Part shown: positions 51,300 to 60,332 of the stretch, one piece after another
Layout: each line of letters opens with the position of its first letter
Numbering within the stretch: the stretch's first letter is position 1
From: Neolewinella antarctica
GTDB lineage: Bacteria; Bacteroidota; Bacteroidia; Chitinophagales; Saprospiraceae
DNA: 64,000 nt
Direction of reading: 5' to 3'
Assembly: GCF_011927835.1 (NCBI RefSeq)
Contig: NZ_JAATJH010000001.1
Coordinates: forward strand, 1 to 64,000
Made by a program: the position numbers and the translations under genes
The notes under the pieces: model-generated
Database searches by the model: none
Told to the model about the DNA's origin: nothing
What the model saw: the letters and a program-made list of their open reading frames with translations, nothing else

Positions 51300-53696
51300 T
51301 TACTCCTTCATCGCCTTGCCAACCCACAGTCTTTGGGTGCCGGAGAGTAGCTCAAGCCAGTAAAACCCGCGCGGTAATTCATCGCCAAAAGTTACCGTGC
51401 CGCCAGCTATCGTGCGGGAACTGACGACTCGACCACTCGCGTCGGTAATGCGAAGACTAGCATTTTGGTGCATACCGAGGTCATAGTCCATCGTGAATGC
51501 TCCCCGGGCTGGATTCGGGTACACTTCCACCGTAGCCCCTTCGGTAAAATTGTTATCCGTTGCCACCGGGCGGGAGGCAGTTTCCGTCACGAAGAAATTA
51601 TCGAAGCCCGCTTCGACGAGGTGGCTGCTCGTGTTGAAATCACTCGTAGAGACGATGAGTTGCATCTGATCGGTAATCGTTACAAAATCGTTGACCGTGA
51701 AACTATCCTTTAGCCACTTCCCGCCCCGGTTACCGTAGGCTCTTGCGACGACGGTATCCACGCCGTTGCTAATACTGATGGTCAGCGTGTCGTCCGCCGC
51801 GGTTCTGCCATCAAGGTTTACGAACCAATATTGATAATGCACGGTCATGGTGTCAGCGTTCGCCACCAGCGGTCTGAAGGTAGGAGAGGCGAACGTTGCC
51901 ACGCCCTCGTCTACGTCGTAAGCGCTGAGTCTGCCTTCATTGCGGTTATCCGTCACCCAGGCGCGATCTCCGATGTCGTCCGCGGCATCCGCACCGGGGG
52001 CAATCTGACTCGTGTCGGTGGCGGTGCCGCTCGGGATGGCACGTTCCCATTCTCCAGTGACGGGGTTGGAGGTAACCGTCCAGCCTTCGTCCGTGGCGAA
52101 ATCGTCCATGAATCCGGCGACTAAATCCACGGTCACGTTTTGAAGGTCCGCGGACGAGGCCGCTTGGATGGCCTGCGTTTGATAACCCCACTCACTCACG
52201 TACACGGTAAAGGGTTCATTTTCCAAGATACCGGCTACTTCAGCCATCCCGCTTTCATCGGTGGTAATTAAGAAGGTGTTTTCCGTACCCTCAATGGCAA
52301 TTTGGGCATTGGCTAAGGGTTCGCCACCATCGGCTGTGGTGACCGTGAACCCAGCATCGTAGCTGCGGACCAACGGTACTAGCGTGGTATCCAACGTGAA
52401 CGTTTCTCCATTCTCGAGATTCACCGCTACCGTCAGTGATTCGTAATTGCTCGAAGTGAACGTTACGACGTAGGTGCCGGCGGTGCCCAGCCCGGTAGCG
52501 TACCGCCCGAGGGGATTACTGGTCCTAATATTTTCCTGGGTAGAGTCGATCACCACACGAACGTTGTTCACCGGCGCGCCGGTGAATCGATCGGTCAGGA
52601 TGCCCCGGAGGCGCGCCGCTCGTTTGTAGTCTACATCAACTACGTAGAGCCCGCTCTGACGGTCCGAAATTAGAGTGAGCCCACTGGGTAGGAAAGGATA
52701 GGCACCCCACGCACCGTTAAAGCCTCCGTCATCCCCCAACCAAGTATCGTAATTGGCAACCTCCACGAGGTTCGTAGGGTCGGTGGCATCCACCACGCGG
52801 AGCCCGTCGGTGTAGTAGCTGATGGACAGGAAATCACCGATGACGTGTACGTTGTGGGGGATCGTACCGGTATTTAGAGAACTTACGGGGCGGTATTCAT
52901 CCAGTTTTTGAATGTCCATTTTGTTGCTCACGTCGTAAGCGGCTACGGAGGCGTTCGGCTTTTCGTCGGTTGTGTAGACGTACCGGCCGTCATCACTGGC
53001 CCAGGCGTTGTGCGCAAAACTGTAGGGCGTCCTGACGCTACCGAGCAGGGTAACGTTCGTATAGTCCGTCACGTCGTACAGGGTAAGCCTACCCCGGTAT
53101 ATCTCGGAGGCATACATCGTGTCGTTAAGCACAAAAACATCGTGGGCGTAAATGGCTGCCCCCTGGCCAAAAAGGCGGGGGCTCATCGGCGTTTCCGTAA
53201 GGTCGAACGCCAGGATGCCACCGTCCCCAATGCGGCGATCGCCGCCGGCCGTGAGTAGTACGCCATCGAGGGTGTCGACGTACACATTGTGTGCTCGGGA
53301 GAAAAGAGTAGATGTACCGGCGACTTCGTAGGCATTCCGCTTAAACGTGACGCTATCGGGGAGTTGGGAAAGGTCGAAAGCCGTGATGCCCTCGTTGCTG
53401 TTGGACTGATCGGCAACGCTGTACGCGTACTCGCCGTAGGTTTTCATGTCCCGCCAGTTAGAGAAATCACCAAGGATGCGGTCGACTTCAACCGGGTTGT
53501 CCGGATCAGCCAGGCTTACGAACGACACCCCGGTCTGCAGGCCGACGATGGCGTATTCCGTGCCGTCGGGCGCCACGTAGCCCCAGACGTCATTTACGCT
53601 TTCCGCGTAGTCGAGATTGGAACGCAGGGTAGTATTGAGTTGGGCAAAGAGGGACGAACCACCAATAAGCAGTAGTGAGAGTAAAGATTTGAACAT
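51300..53696 (-). CDS. Secreted choice-of-anchor B/LVIVD-repeat protein with T9SS sorting domain
   Basis: 798 residues: signal peptide (MFKSLLSLLLIGGSSLFAQ), a beta-propeller-like region of repeats such as GVSFVSLADPDNPVEVDRIL and SGLYVVDVDYKRA (choice-of-anchor B type), then two carboxypeptidase-regulatory-like Ig modules (LRGILTDRFTGAPVNNVRVV and ITTDESGMAEVAGI), a jelly-roll-like segment, and a C-terminal type IX secretion sorting domain (VEVYPNPARGAFTMDYDL). It should be exported across both membranes and attached or released at the surface. Binding target unknown. Own terminator. Confidence 0.85.
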   Translation of the reverse strand: MFKSLLSLLLIGGSSLFAQLNTTLRSNLDYAESVNDVWGYVAPDGTEYAIVGLQTGVSFVSLADPDNPVEVDRILGDFSNWRDMKTYGEYAYSVADQSNSNEGITAFDLSQLPDSVTFKRNAYEVAGTSTLFSRAHNVYVDTLDGVLLTAGGDRRIGDGGILAFDLTETPMSPRLFGQGAAIYAHDVFVLNDTMYASEIYRGRLTLYDVTDYTNVTLLGSVRTPYSFAHNAWASDDGRYVYTTDEKPNASVAAYDVSNKMDIQKLDEYRPVSSLNTGTIPHNVHVIGDFLSISYYTDGLRVVDATDPTNLVEVANYDTWLGDDGGFNGAWGAYPFLPSGLTLISDRQSGLYVVDVDYKRAARLRGILTDRFTGAPVNNVRVVIDSTQENIRTSNPLGRYATGLGTAGTYVVTFTSSNYESLTVAVNLENGETFTLDTTLVPLVRSYDAGFTVTTADGGEPLANAQIAIEGTENTFLITTDESGMAEVAGILENEPFTVYVSEWGYQTQAIQAASSADLQNVTVDLVAGFMDDFATDEGWTVTSNPVTGEWERAIPSGTATDTSQIAPGADAADDIGDRAWVTDNRNEGRLSAYDVDEGVATFASPTFRPLVANADTMTVHYQYWFVNLDGRTAADDTLTISISNGVDTVVARAYGNRGGKWLKDSFTVNDFVTITDQMQLIVSTSDFNTSSHLVEAGFDNFFVTETASRPVATDNNFTEGATVEVYPNPARGAFTMDYDLGMHQNASLRITDASGRVVSSRTIAGGTVTFGDELPRGFYWLELLSGTQRLWVGKAMKE

Positions 53697-53822
53697 CAGT
53701 GGAAATTAATAGGAGATGAGAAGTAGTAACACAACGCCCGTGTCGCTCCGTACGCTCGCGACAAGGGCATGTTCCTTGGACTTGCCACGGACCAAGCATA
53801 AAGAATTGACGCAATAAATATC

Positions 53823-54617
53823 CTAAAGGCGCTTGCGGTAAGTAACCGTCTCTTCGCTCACCCCGAGTAATCTCAACTCAAGCTCGGTGGCCGTCAGGCG
53901 AATAATTCCAAAACAGTCGATCCCCGCCGGGCCGGTGACGGTGAAACAGGATATGTTCGTCTCGACGCCGTCATTGCAGTCCCCCGGGCAGCGCTGGTGA
54001 AGCGTCATCGGCTCCTGGACGAGCAACTCACCGTCGTAAAAAGTGGTGTAGTGGGAAGAGGTGAACTCTACGACTTCTTCATCGTCGTCATCGTTCACCC
54101 ACAGTCCGGTTAGTGCTGCGATGATGTCCGGATTGACCCTGATCGGGGTGGCGGCGGTGACGTGCTGGTACGTTTCCGGCGTGGCGGTAATGGTTGTGTT
54201 GGGCGTCACGGCGTGGTTAGCTTTTGCCGTAGGTACGCCTTTTCCCGTGGTGGGGTAGTTGTCGGGGTCGGGGCTGCCGTACGGTTCTGGCGTGGTGGCC
54301 GTCGTGCCGTAGGCGAGCGGCGTCTCGGGGGCGTTTTCGTAGGTGCCAATCTGGCCGCCCTTAGCGGTGTACCGCTCCTTCCCCAAAGAATCTTGCACCT
54401 GCGTCCGCGCCACATCTCCTGGCAATATTCTCACGGTGTCCGTTGGCGAAGCGATGCCAGGGTCGGCTGCACGCTGCGCCCCATCGATGATAACGACGGT
54501 GGAATCTTGCGCCACTTGTTCCGCTGCGTTTGGGGCCACCTCGCGGCCCGTCAGGCGGTCGAAGGTCGCGCAGGTAGAAAACGAGGTGAGGAGGAGTAAG
54601 CCGACGAATAAACGCAT
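53823..54617 (-). CDS. Hypothetical Thr/Pro-rich lipoprotein
   Basis: 264 residues. A short signal peptide ends with a lipobox-like FSTC (about residues 13-16). A long low-complexity Thr/Pro/Ala stretch (PETPLAYGTTATTPEPYGSP) follows, then a compact C-terminal domain of about 95 residues with several Cys (HQRCPGDCNDGVETNISCF) and beta strands. No known family. It is 9 nt downstream of the LOG gene on the same strand, so it may be in the coaE-LOG transcription unit. A 17-mer copy lies antisense in its coding region (54394-54410). Confidence 0.55.
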   Translation of the reverse strand: MRLFVGLLLLTSFSTCATFDRLTGREVAPNAAEQVAQDSTVVIIDGAQRAADPGIASPTDTVRILPGDVARTQVQDSLGKERYTAKGGQIGTYENAPETPLAYGTTATTPEPYGSPDPDNYPTTGKGVPTAKANHAVTPNTTITATPETYQHVTAATPIRVNPDIIAALTGLWVNDDDDEEVVEFTSSHYTTFYDGELLVQEPMTLHQRCPGDCNDGVETNISCFTVTGPAGIDCFGIIRLTATELELRLLGVSEETVTYRKRL

Positions 54618-54626
54618 GGTGATGAA

Positions 54627-55763
54627 TTATATCTTGGTGGGAGGATGCGCTTCTATAAACCGTAGCACGTCCGCGGGTTCATCCGTAAGGTATAGCGCAT
54701 CGGCGTAGTCGCGCCCTTCCGCTAACTGTTGGATGGTGGTGTAGAGCTGGGTTTCGACCGTGTAGCGCTGCGTCCCGAGAAAGACCATGGGGCTCACGTA
54801 GCCGAAGGTGACGTAATGATTTTGCGCCGCATCCATGAAGATTTCCTGGGTCGTGCCGGCACTGCCCGGGGCGTAAACGATGCCGTAAAGAGATACGGCG
54901 AGCAGGGTGTCTTCCCGGATGCTGTTGCTGAAGTATTTTGCGATGTAGCTGGCGAACAGATTACTTGGTTCGTGGCCGTAAAACCACGTTGGGATGGCCA
55001 AGCTTTCCGCGCCAGTCTCGAAGTGCGACAGAATTTTCAGCGCCGCTTCGTTAAAGCCGGCGTCGCGGTAGGTTGGGGCCACCGCGAGTGTTTCGAGCAC
55101 CCACCGCAGGTCTTCTTCCGTCCTGTCCGCCAGGTACGCGCCGAGGTTGGCCGCCTCCATGATGCCCGGGCCGCCGCCGCTGGCGATAAAGTAGCCCCGC
55201 TCGGTGAGGAGCTTTGCGGTGCGCAGCGTGGTTTCGTAGTCGGGGGAAGTCCGTGCCGTGCCGTGTCCGCCCATGATGCCGACGACTCTGCGCCTGGGCA
55301 GTCCGTCGGCGGAGAAGTCGAGTAACCTGCGTAGTCCTTCGTCGATGCTGAAATCGTGTAATCGTTGCCAGAGCGCCTCGGTGACGCTGGGGCAGGACTT
55401 ACTGTTTTCGTAGTGTTGGTAGATTTTGAGGTCGGTGCTGCGATCGAGCAACGGGGAGAAACCCTCCATCAATTCTTGCCAGGTATAAAGGTGGCGGCGG
55501 GTCGGTCGGTAGGGTAGGCCCTCGGGGGCACGGAGAAAACTGACGCCGCGGCGGCGGAGCTCGATCTCGTGCTCGAGGTCCATTCGGCAGCCGATGAACA
55601 TGGTGGTGCCGTCGACGGCAACCGTCTGCCAGTCTACGTTGACCGCGGTGAGGTCGACGTCAATCAAGGTTGTGTTGTAGAGGTCTTTGGTGCCGGTGAG
55701 CAACCATTCGTCGTCGATGGTGCGGTAGAGCGGGCAGGGCGTGCCGGTGAATTTACTGGACAT
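54627..55763 (-). CDS. LOG-family protein, long form
   Basis: 378 residues from the ATG at 55763 (a TTG at 55787 would add eight). The C-terminal half is the LOG/TIGR00730 nucleotide-binding fold: VVGIMGGHGTARTSPDYETT, ASGGGPGIMEAANLGAYLAD and the PGGxGTxxE-like segment reading YAPGSAGTTQEIFMDAAQNH, with Ser-Ala replacing the second Gly region. LOG proteins are phosphoribohydrolases on nucleoside 5'-monophosphates, but this form has a 160-residue N-terminal extension of unknown role, and the active-site variation makes the substrate uncertain. Lies directly downstream of coaE. Confidence 0.78.
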   Translation of the reverse strand: MSSKFTGTPCPLYRTIDDEWLLTGTKDLYNTTLIDVDLTAVNVDWQTVAVDGTTMFIGCRMDLEHEIELRRRGVSFLRAPEGLPYRPTRRHLYTWQELMEGFSPLLDRSTDLKIYQHYENSKSCPSVTEALWQRLHDFSIDEGLRRLLDFSADGLPRRRVVGIMGGHGTARTSPDYETTLRTAKLLTERGYFIASGGGPGIMEAANLGAYLADRTEEDLRWVLETLAVAPTYRDAGFNEAALKILSHFETGAESLAIPTWFYGHEPSNLFASYIAKYFSNSIREDTLLAVSLYGIVYAPGSAGTTQEIFMDAAQNHYVTFGYVSPMVFLGTQRYTVETQLYTTIQQLAEGRDYADALYLTDEPADVLRFIEAHPPTKI

Positions 55764-55801
55764 GTATTCTTTGGAAAGAGTGATCAAATAGTAAGTCTGC
55801 G

Positions 55802-56401
55802 CTAATGCGCCAGGCGGCCGTGAAGATGTAGGATTTGCGGAAAAAGTAAGTCGCTGCCGGTATTTCGTACGACATAATCGGCCGCCGCGAGTTTTTTATC
55901 ATCCGGCCACTGCTTACTGGCGCGGTCCGTGAATTGCTCCGCCGTCACGCCGTCGCGCAGTTGAACGCGACGCTGGCGTTCCGCAACCGGGGCGTGGACG
56001 ACGATGATGCCGGCGAAGTCATCTCGGCGCCCCAACTCCAGCGTGATGGCGGCTTCGTAAAGTGTGTAGGGCACGTCTTTTTGCCCGTCCTGCCACGCGC
56101 TGGCGTCGCGGTGGACGGCGGGGTGAACCAAGCCATTGAGCTTAGCGAGCGCGCTTTCATCAGTAAAAGCGACTTTTGCTAAGTACGGTCTATTCAACTG
56201 TCCGTCAGGCCGATAACTCGCTTCACCGAAACTTGCGACTAGGGCAGATTTCAGGTCTTTATCGTTGTTCATCAACCGTTTAGCCGCTGCGTCCGCGTAG
56301 TAGACCGGAATGCCGAGCCGTTCGAATTCCCGAGCGACGGTAGTTTTTCCGGAGCCGATGTTGCCGGTCAAACAGTACTGTGGAATTAGGTTTTTAGACA
56401 T
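55802..56401 (-). CDS. coaE: Dephospho-CoA kinase
   Basis: 199 residues. P-loop YCLTGNIGSGKTTVAREFER, then VYYADAAAKRLMNNDKDLKS and RDDFAGIIVVHAPVAERQRR. It phosphorylates the 3'-hydroxyl of dephospho-CoA in the last step of coenzyme A synthesis. Normal length. It heads a likely unit with the LOG and lipoprotein genes. A degenerate 17-mer copy lies 41 nt upstream (56442-56457). Confidence 0.93.
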   Translation of the reverse strand: MSKNLIPQYCLTGNIGSGKTTVAREFERLGIPVYYADAAAKRLMNNDKDLKSALVASFGEASYRPDGQLNRPYLAKVAFTDESALAKLNGLVHPAVHRDASAWQDGQKDVPYTLYEAAITLELGRRDDFAGIIVVHAPVAERQRRVQLRDGVTAEQFTDRASKQWPDDKKLAAADYVVRNTGSDLLFPQILHLHGRLAH

Positions 56402-56595
56402 AGAGTATGCGCGGTCGCCCCGACAAAGTACGGGACTAGCTGCGCGTCGCCGGTGCAGGGTAGAGAAGTAGGAGCAAAATTTTTGCGGGAAGGTAGCTAC
56501 AAATTTTTGTTGGAGGCTTTGACCCGTCTTACCTCTGTACTCTTTCCTCTTTTTTCCAACCAGAGATCAAAGGACTACCGGAGAACCAACTCCCC

Positions 56596-56997
56596 CTAAT
56601 ACCGAATCTTCCCCCGCCCCGCCTTAATCTCCGCCCGGCGTTTTTTATTATCCAGTCGCTTCCCCCGGCTGGCGGTAAAGGCCTTTCCGACGTGCTTCTT
56701 GGGGATTGGCTTACTACCGTCGGAGACCAACTCCTTCAGCCGGCGCATCGCCCGGGTTTTGTTGGTGTGCTGGCTGCGGCCACTCTGATCGATGATGGAT
56801 ACCAGCCCGTTCTTATCGATCTTCCGCTTGTTGTGGTAACGGATGTTCTTTTTCTCGCGGCTATTGAGGGCGGTCGTGTTCCGTAGGTCAAAAAGTATTT
56901 CTACGCGCGTTTCCGTCTTATTGACGTGCTGGCCGCCGGCCCCGGACGATCGGGAGGTACGCACGGTAACCTCTTGCTTGATTGTTTGCCAGTCCAT
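56596..56997 (-). CDS. arfB: Peptidyl-tRNA hydrolase ArfB (release-factor-like)
   Basis: A 133-residue class I release-factor-like protein. The GGQ catalytic motif lies in SSGAGGQHVNKTETRVEILF, followed by a highly basic C-terminal tail (ASRGKRLDNKKRRAEIKAGR) that would enter the empty mRNA channel. ArfB (YaeJ) hydrolyses peptidyl-tRNA on ribosomes stalled on truncated mRNA. Length and motif order are normal. Divergent from the DUF2452 gene. Confidence 0.9.
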   Translation of the reverse strand: MDWQTIKQEVTVRTSRSSGAGGQHVNKTETRVEILFDLRNTTALNSREKKNIRYHNKRKIDKNGLVSIIDQSGRSQHTNKTRAMRRLKELVSDGSKPIPKKHVGKAFTASRGKRLDNKKRRAEIKAGRGKIRY

Positions 56998-57058
56998 ATT
57001 CGTAAAGTCTTATCTTTTCGGGTGACGCTAGTACTCGTTGCTCTTTTCGGATTAACCC

Positions 57059-57075
57059 CGCACCCGCGACCGCGC
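57059..57075 (+). repeat. Dispersed 17-mer, copy upstream of the DUF2452 gene
   Basis: Reads CGCACCCGCGACCGCGC on the plus strand, 67 nt before the ATG at 57143 and in the same direction. Confidence 0.65.
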
Positions 57076-57142
57076 ATTCCTATTACCAAGAATTCACGAC
57101 GATTTTAAAAGAACCATATCACCCCCCGGCGGTTCCCACCGT

Positions 57143-57619
57143 ATGGCCGAAAAGAAAGAAAAACCCACGACCAAAGAAGTCATCGTCAACCCCATCGACG
57201 GCGACAAAGTTGCGATCAATCCCCACCTGCTGCCCTACGCGCACGAACGGGGTGGCGCGACGATCAAACCGCTGGACGTCGGGAAGGTGAAGGGACTGGC
57301 CATGACCGCCATGTACGAGCAGACGGACATGCAGCTCGACCAGATCAAGGCGCAAATCGAGCTGCTGGCCAAACAGGCAAACGCGATCCAACAGCGGATG
57401 TCGATCTCGGAAAGAATCTACGAAGCGAAAATGGGCATCGACCCCATCATCAGCCGCACCTACTATTTATACACCAAGGCATCCGGCGAAAACGTGCTGA
57501 GCATGATCAGCCCGGCGGAGTGGGGCCTGAAAACTCCTTATACCTACATCGCTACGGTGAAGCTGCTCGGCGACCACACTTGGGACGTGCTCGATAAGGC
57601 GGATGGCGAACCCGCCTAG
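57143..57619 (+). CDS. DUF2452 domain protein
   Basis: 158 residues without signal peptide. The pattern VNPIDGDKVAINPHLLPYAH, the helix ALLAKQANAIQQRMSISERI-type region (EQTDMQLDQIKAQIELLAKQ) and the C-terminal aromatic segment GIDPIISRTYYLYTKASGEN, MISPAEWGLKTPYTYIATVK match DUF2452. Function unknown; it is cytoplasmic by composition. Convergent with the anti-sigma gene, overlapping it by 4 nt. Confidence 0.85.
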   Translation: MAEKKEKPTTKEVIVNPIDGDKVAINPHLLPYAHERGGATIKPLDVGKVKGLAMTAMYEQTDMQLDQIKAQIELLAKQANAIQQRMSISERIYEAKMGIDPIISRTYYLYTKASGENVLSMISPAEWGLKTPYTYIATVKLLGDHTWDVLDKADGEPA

Positions 57620-58455
57620 ATTTCGCCGATGACCTGCAACTGGCTCAAGTCCGGCGTCGGCTTGCCCCCCGTTTCTTCCAGCGTAATGGCAAAGGTGCCG
57701 GCGGTGGCAACAAAGTCCACATCCAGTAGCACGTCAGCATCCAGGTTCTCGTCCAGCACCGCAATGCTCACCGGCCCGTCGTCGCCGATGGCCCAGAGTT
57801 GGTACTGACGACCGGTCGGCGGGGTAGGCAGGTTGGTGGCGCGGAACTTAGTCTGATCCCGCTCGACGTTATGGAACACGATGGCCTGGCTACCGGGCGC
57901 GTTGTCGGAACCCGCGAGAATGACGTTGCGCGTGGCGGGGTTCGTAAGTAGTTGGTTGAGTTCCTGGCTTCCCTGAAGAGCGGTGCTTGTTTCATCGCAT
58001 TCCTCTTGCAGTACGGCGAACTCGGACTCTAATTCGCTTCGCTCCTGCTCTATCTCGCCGACTTGACTCTTGCCGTTGAAGTACAAATAAGCTGCGACCA
58101 GCGCCAGGACGGCGGCGAGCACCCACGGTAACCAGGGTAGGGCGGTTGATGCGTCCGCAGTGGGGGGGCTTGTCGGTGCTGACTCAGTTGCCATCGGTGG
58201 TTCGACTGGATCTACGGTCGGCGGCATGGTGTCGCGGATACTTACCAGGAGGGGCACCAGCAACGCTGCCGGCAGCGGCCGTGCATTAGCCAGGGCGTAG
58301 GCTTCCAGGGCGGTCTCGATCTCGAATAATTCCCGCTTGATTTCCGGGTACTCCGCTACGTACCGCTCCACTTCCTCACGCTGGGCGGAGGTGTCTAGCA
58401 GGTCGAGCACGTAAAGCTCGAGGACGCCGGAGGCTATGTATTGGTTAGTGTCCAA
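57616..58455 (-). CDS. Anti-sigma factor, RskA type
   Basis: 279 residues: a cytoplasmic N-terminal anti-sigma segment (ASGVLELYVLDLLDTSAQRE), one membrane helix (ALPWLPWVLAAVLALVAAYL) and a periplasmic RskA-like domain (DNAPGSQAIVFHNVERDQTK, PPTGRQYQLWAIGDDG). It should hold the cognate ECF sigma factor at the membrane until proteolysis. Its gene overlaps the sigma gene by 11 nt on the same strand, the standard arrangement. The stretch between the helix and domain is a coiled-coil-like Glu-rich segment. Confidence 0.87.
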   Translation of the reverse strand: MDTNQYIASGVLELYVLDLLDTSAQREEVERYVAEYPEIKRELFEIETALEAYALANARPLPAALLVPLLVSIRDTMPPTVDPVEPPMATESAPTSPPTADASTALPWLPWVLAAVLALVAAYLYFNGKSQVGEIEQERSELESEFAVLQEECDETSTALQGSQELNQLLTNPATRNVILAGSDNAPGSQAIVFHNVERDQTKFRATNLPTPPTGRQYQLWAIGDDGPVSIAVLDENLDADVLLDVDFVATAGTFAITLEETGGKPTPDLSQLQVIGEI

Positions 58456-59059
58456 AATTGGCGAGGAATAGGGAGATGAGGGACGTAAGTCCGAGGGCCA
58501 ACCAGAGCATCTCTGATTGGAGGAAGGTGCGCAACTGTGTTATTGCGCGTCTTGATCTGGTTTTAATGGTACCTAATGGTATACCGAGTTCTTCGGCTGC
58601 TTCTGACTGGGTGTAGTCCTTTAGGTAAAGTAGGTTGATGATGGCGCGGTGGTCCGCGTCGAGGTGGTTGAGTAGTTTAGCGACGCCGATGTGTTCCATC
58701 GTTGGCGTTACGCTGAGGTTGTTGCCCTTAGTTACGACGGGAGTGAGGGGATCGGTTTTACCCTGCTCCCGGTAAGCTTTGGAACGTACCTTGTCAATCG
58801 CGGCGTTTCTGGCAATGCGGGCCATCCAGGTGAACAGGCGACTTTTGCCCTCGTCGTAGGAATCAACGTTCTCCCAAATCTTGAGTAGAACGTCATTCAA
58901 TACTTCCTCGGCAACCTCCCGCCGCTCGATCACCGGCTCGATGAGCGTAAGCAGCGCGCCCCCGTAGTGGGTGAACAGCTGCTTCATGCCCTCCTCATCG
59001 CGCGCCCGGAGGAGACGAAGGACGGTATCCTGCCTTTGTTCGAGTTTATCCGCGAGCAT
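58445..59059 (-). CDS. ECF RNA polymerase sigma factor with C-terminal hydrophobic tail
   Basis: 204 residues from the ATG at 59059 (longer frame to 59110 is less likely). Region 2 is DVLLKIWENVDSYDEGKSRL then FTWMARIARNAAIDKVRSKA; region 4 is LDADHRAIINLLYLKDYTQS then EAAEELGIPLGTIKTRSRRA. It fits the SigK-like group paired with RskA anti-sigma factors. Unusually, the protein ends with a hydrophobic helix (MLWLALGLTSLISLFLANFG) after region 4, which could anchor it in the membrane. Overlaps the anti-sigma gene. Confidence 0.88.
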   Translation of the reverse strand: MLADKLEQRQDTVLRLLRARDEEGMKQLFTHYGGALLTLIEPVIERREVAEEVLNDVLLKIWENVDSYDEGKSRLFTWMARIARNAAIDKVRSKAYREQGKTDPLTPVVTKGNNLSVTPTMEHIGVAKLLNHLDADHRAIINLLYLKDYTQSEAAEELGIPLGTIKTRSRRAITQLRTFLQSEMLWLALGLTSLISLFLANFGH

Positions 59060-59365
59060 GAGTGAATTCGAGTGAGTACATAACGGGTAACTTACGTAGC
59101 CCGGAGGCACAGGGAAGAAGCGCTGCGACGTGCTAAAATGTTCGCCGCCTGCGTTTACGGAGCGCAGCTGCTTGTTTCCGCGGTCAATATTAGCTCATAG
59201 CCGCCGGATTTTTGGCACCGAAGGCACAAAACCGGATATTTAAACCGCCCCGTAACCACGCACGCCGCGTTTGCTGGTGGCCCTGCGGTAAAATATTGTT
59301 CCGTAGGACCACTCGCCCCCGGCTACGGACAGTGAATACTTATCTTCACGCCCTAACCTTTTCTT
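59060..59365. other. Divergent upstream region of the sigma and transglycosylase genes
   Basis: About 306 bp without a gene. It holds both promoters; a possible -7 box, TATCTTCA, lies at 59342-59349, near the transglycosylase start at 59366. No conserved RNA seen. Confidence 0.4.
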
Positions 59366-60295
59366 ATGAAACATCTCCTGACCGGGCTCGGCATCGGTTT
59401 AGCTTTTTTGATTGGCTGGTTTCTCTTTCTGAGCCTAGAATCTTCCGACACCCTGCCGGAGGTCGACCCCGACGAAGTCCGGACGTTCAAGGGTACACAA
59501 TTGCCCCAGGTGGTTCGCCCCGTGGATTTGTCCGGGCCCTTCGACTTTGCCGGGGAGCCCCTGCCGATGGACGATTTCGACGTGCGGGAACGGTTGGATA
59601 TGGAACTTCTGCGCAACGCCTATTTCCACCGCAATACGCTGCTGATGCTGAAACGCCGGGCAAGGTTCTTCCCCACGATCGAGCGCATCCTCACCGAAGA
59701 AGGCGTGCCCACCGACCTAAAGTACCTGGCCGTAGCGGAATCGGGGCTGGACAACGCTTCCAGCCCCGCCGGCGCCAAGGGCGTCTGGCAGTTCATGGCC
59801 CCGACGGGCAAATCCTACGGGCTCGAAATCAACGGTGAAGTGGACGAGCGCTATCACCTCGAAAAAGCAACCCGCGCGGCCTGCAAGTACCTTAAAGATT
59901 ACCACCGTGAGTTCGGTGACTGGCGCTGGGTGGCCGCGGCTTACAACATGGGCGGCCCGAACGTCCGTAAATGGCGGGAGCGGCAGAACGCGGAGAATTT
60001 ATTCGAGTTGGACATCAACAAGGAGACGATGGCTTACGTGTTTCGCATCGTGGCGTTAAAGACGATTCTGGAAGATCCAGAGTCCTTTGGTTACTACGTC
60101 GGTCCGGACGATGTTTATCCCGTGCTGGATGATTACAAAACTATCAAAGTGACGAAGTCCATCGACAACTTGGGGGATTTCGCCGCGGTGCAGGGTACCG
60201 ACTACCGCAAGCTAAAAATCTATAATCCCTGGCTGGTGGCCGGTAGCTTACCCATCAGCTCCGGTAACAGCTACGAGATTCGTATTCCTAATTGA
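59366..60295 (+). CDS. Lytic transglycosylase (SLT domain), membrane-anchored
   Basis: 309 residues: an N-terminal helix (LLTGLGIGLAFLIGWFLFLS) and an SLT-type lysozyme-like domain (MltD-like) with the catalytic Glu in LKYLAVAESGLDNASSPAGA, GVWQFMAPTGKSYGLEING and WRWVAAAYNMGGPNVRKWRE. A short C-terminal region after about residue 250 resembles a degenerate LysM-like tail. It cuts peptidoglycan glycan strands during wall remodelling. First gene of a short co-directional run with GH3 and a CoA-binding gene. Confidence 0.85.
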   Translation: MKHLLTGLGIGLAFLIGWFLFLSLESSDTLPEVDPDEVRTFKGTQLPQVVRPVDLSGPFDFAGEPLPMDDFDVRERLDMELLRNAYFHRNTLLMLKRRARFFPTIERILTEEGVPTDLKYLAVAESGLDNASSPAGAKGVWQFMAPTGKSYGLEINGEVDERYHLEKATRAACKYLKDYHREFGDWRWVAAAYNMGGPNVRKWRERQNAENLFELDINKETMAYVFRIVALKTILEDPESFGYYVGPDDVYPVLDDYKTIKVTKSIDNLGDFAAVQGTDYRKLKIYNPWLVAGSLPISSGNSYEIRIPN

Positions 60296-60332
60296 TGAGA
60301 CTTACCATTGCTAAGTAGCACCAACAAGCCCC

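Noticed and set aside
54162-54599. 145-codon plus-strand frame
   Set aside because: Antisense shadow of the Thr/Pro-rich lipoprotein gene, whose low-complexity codons open the other strand.
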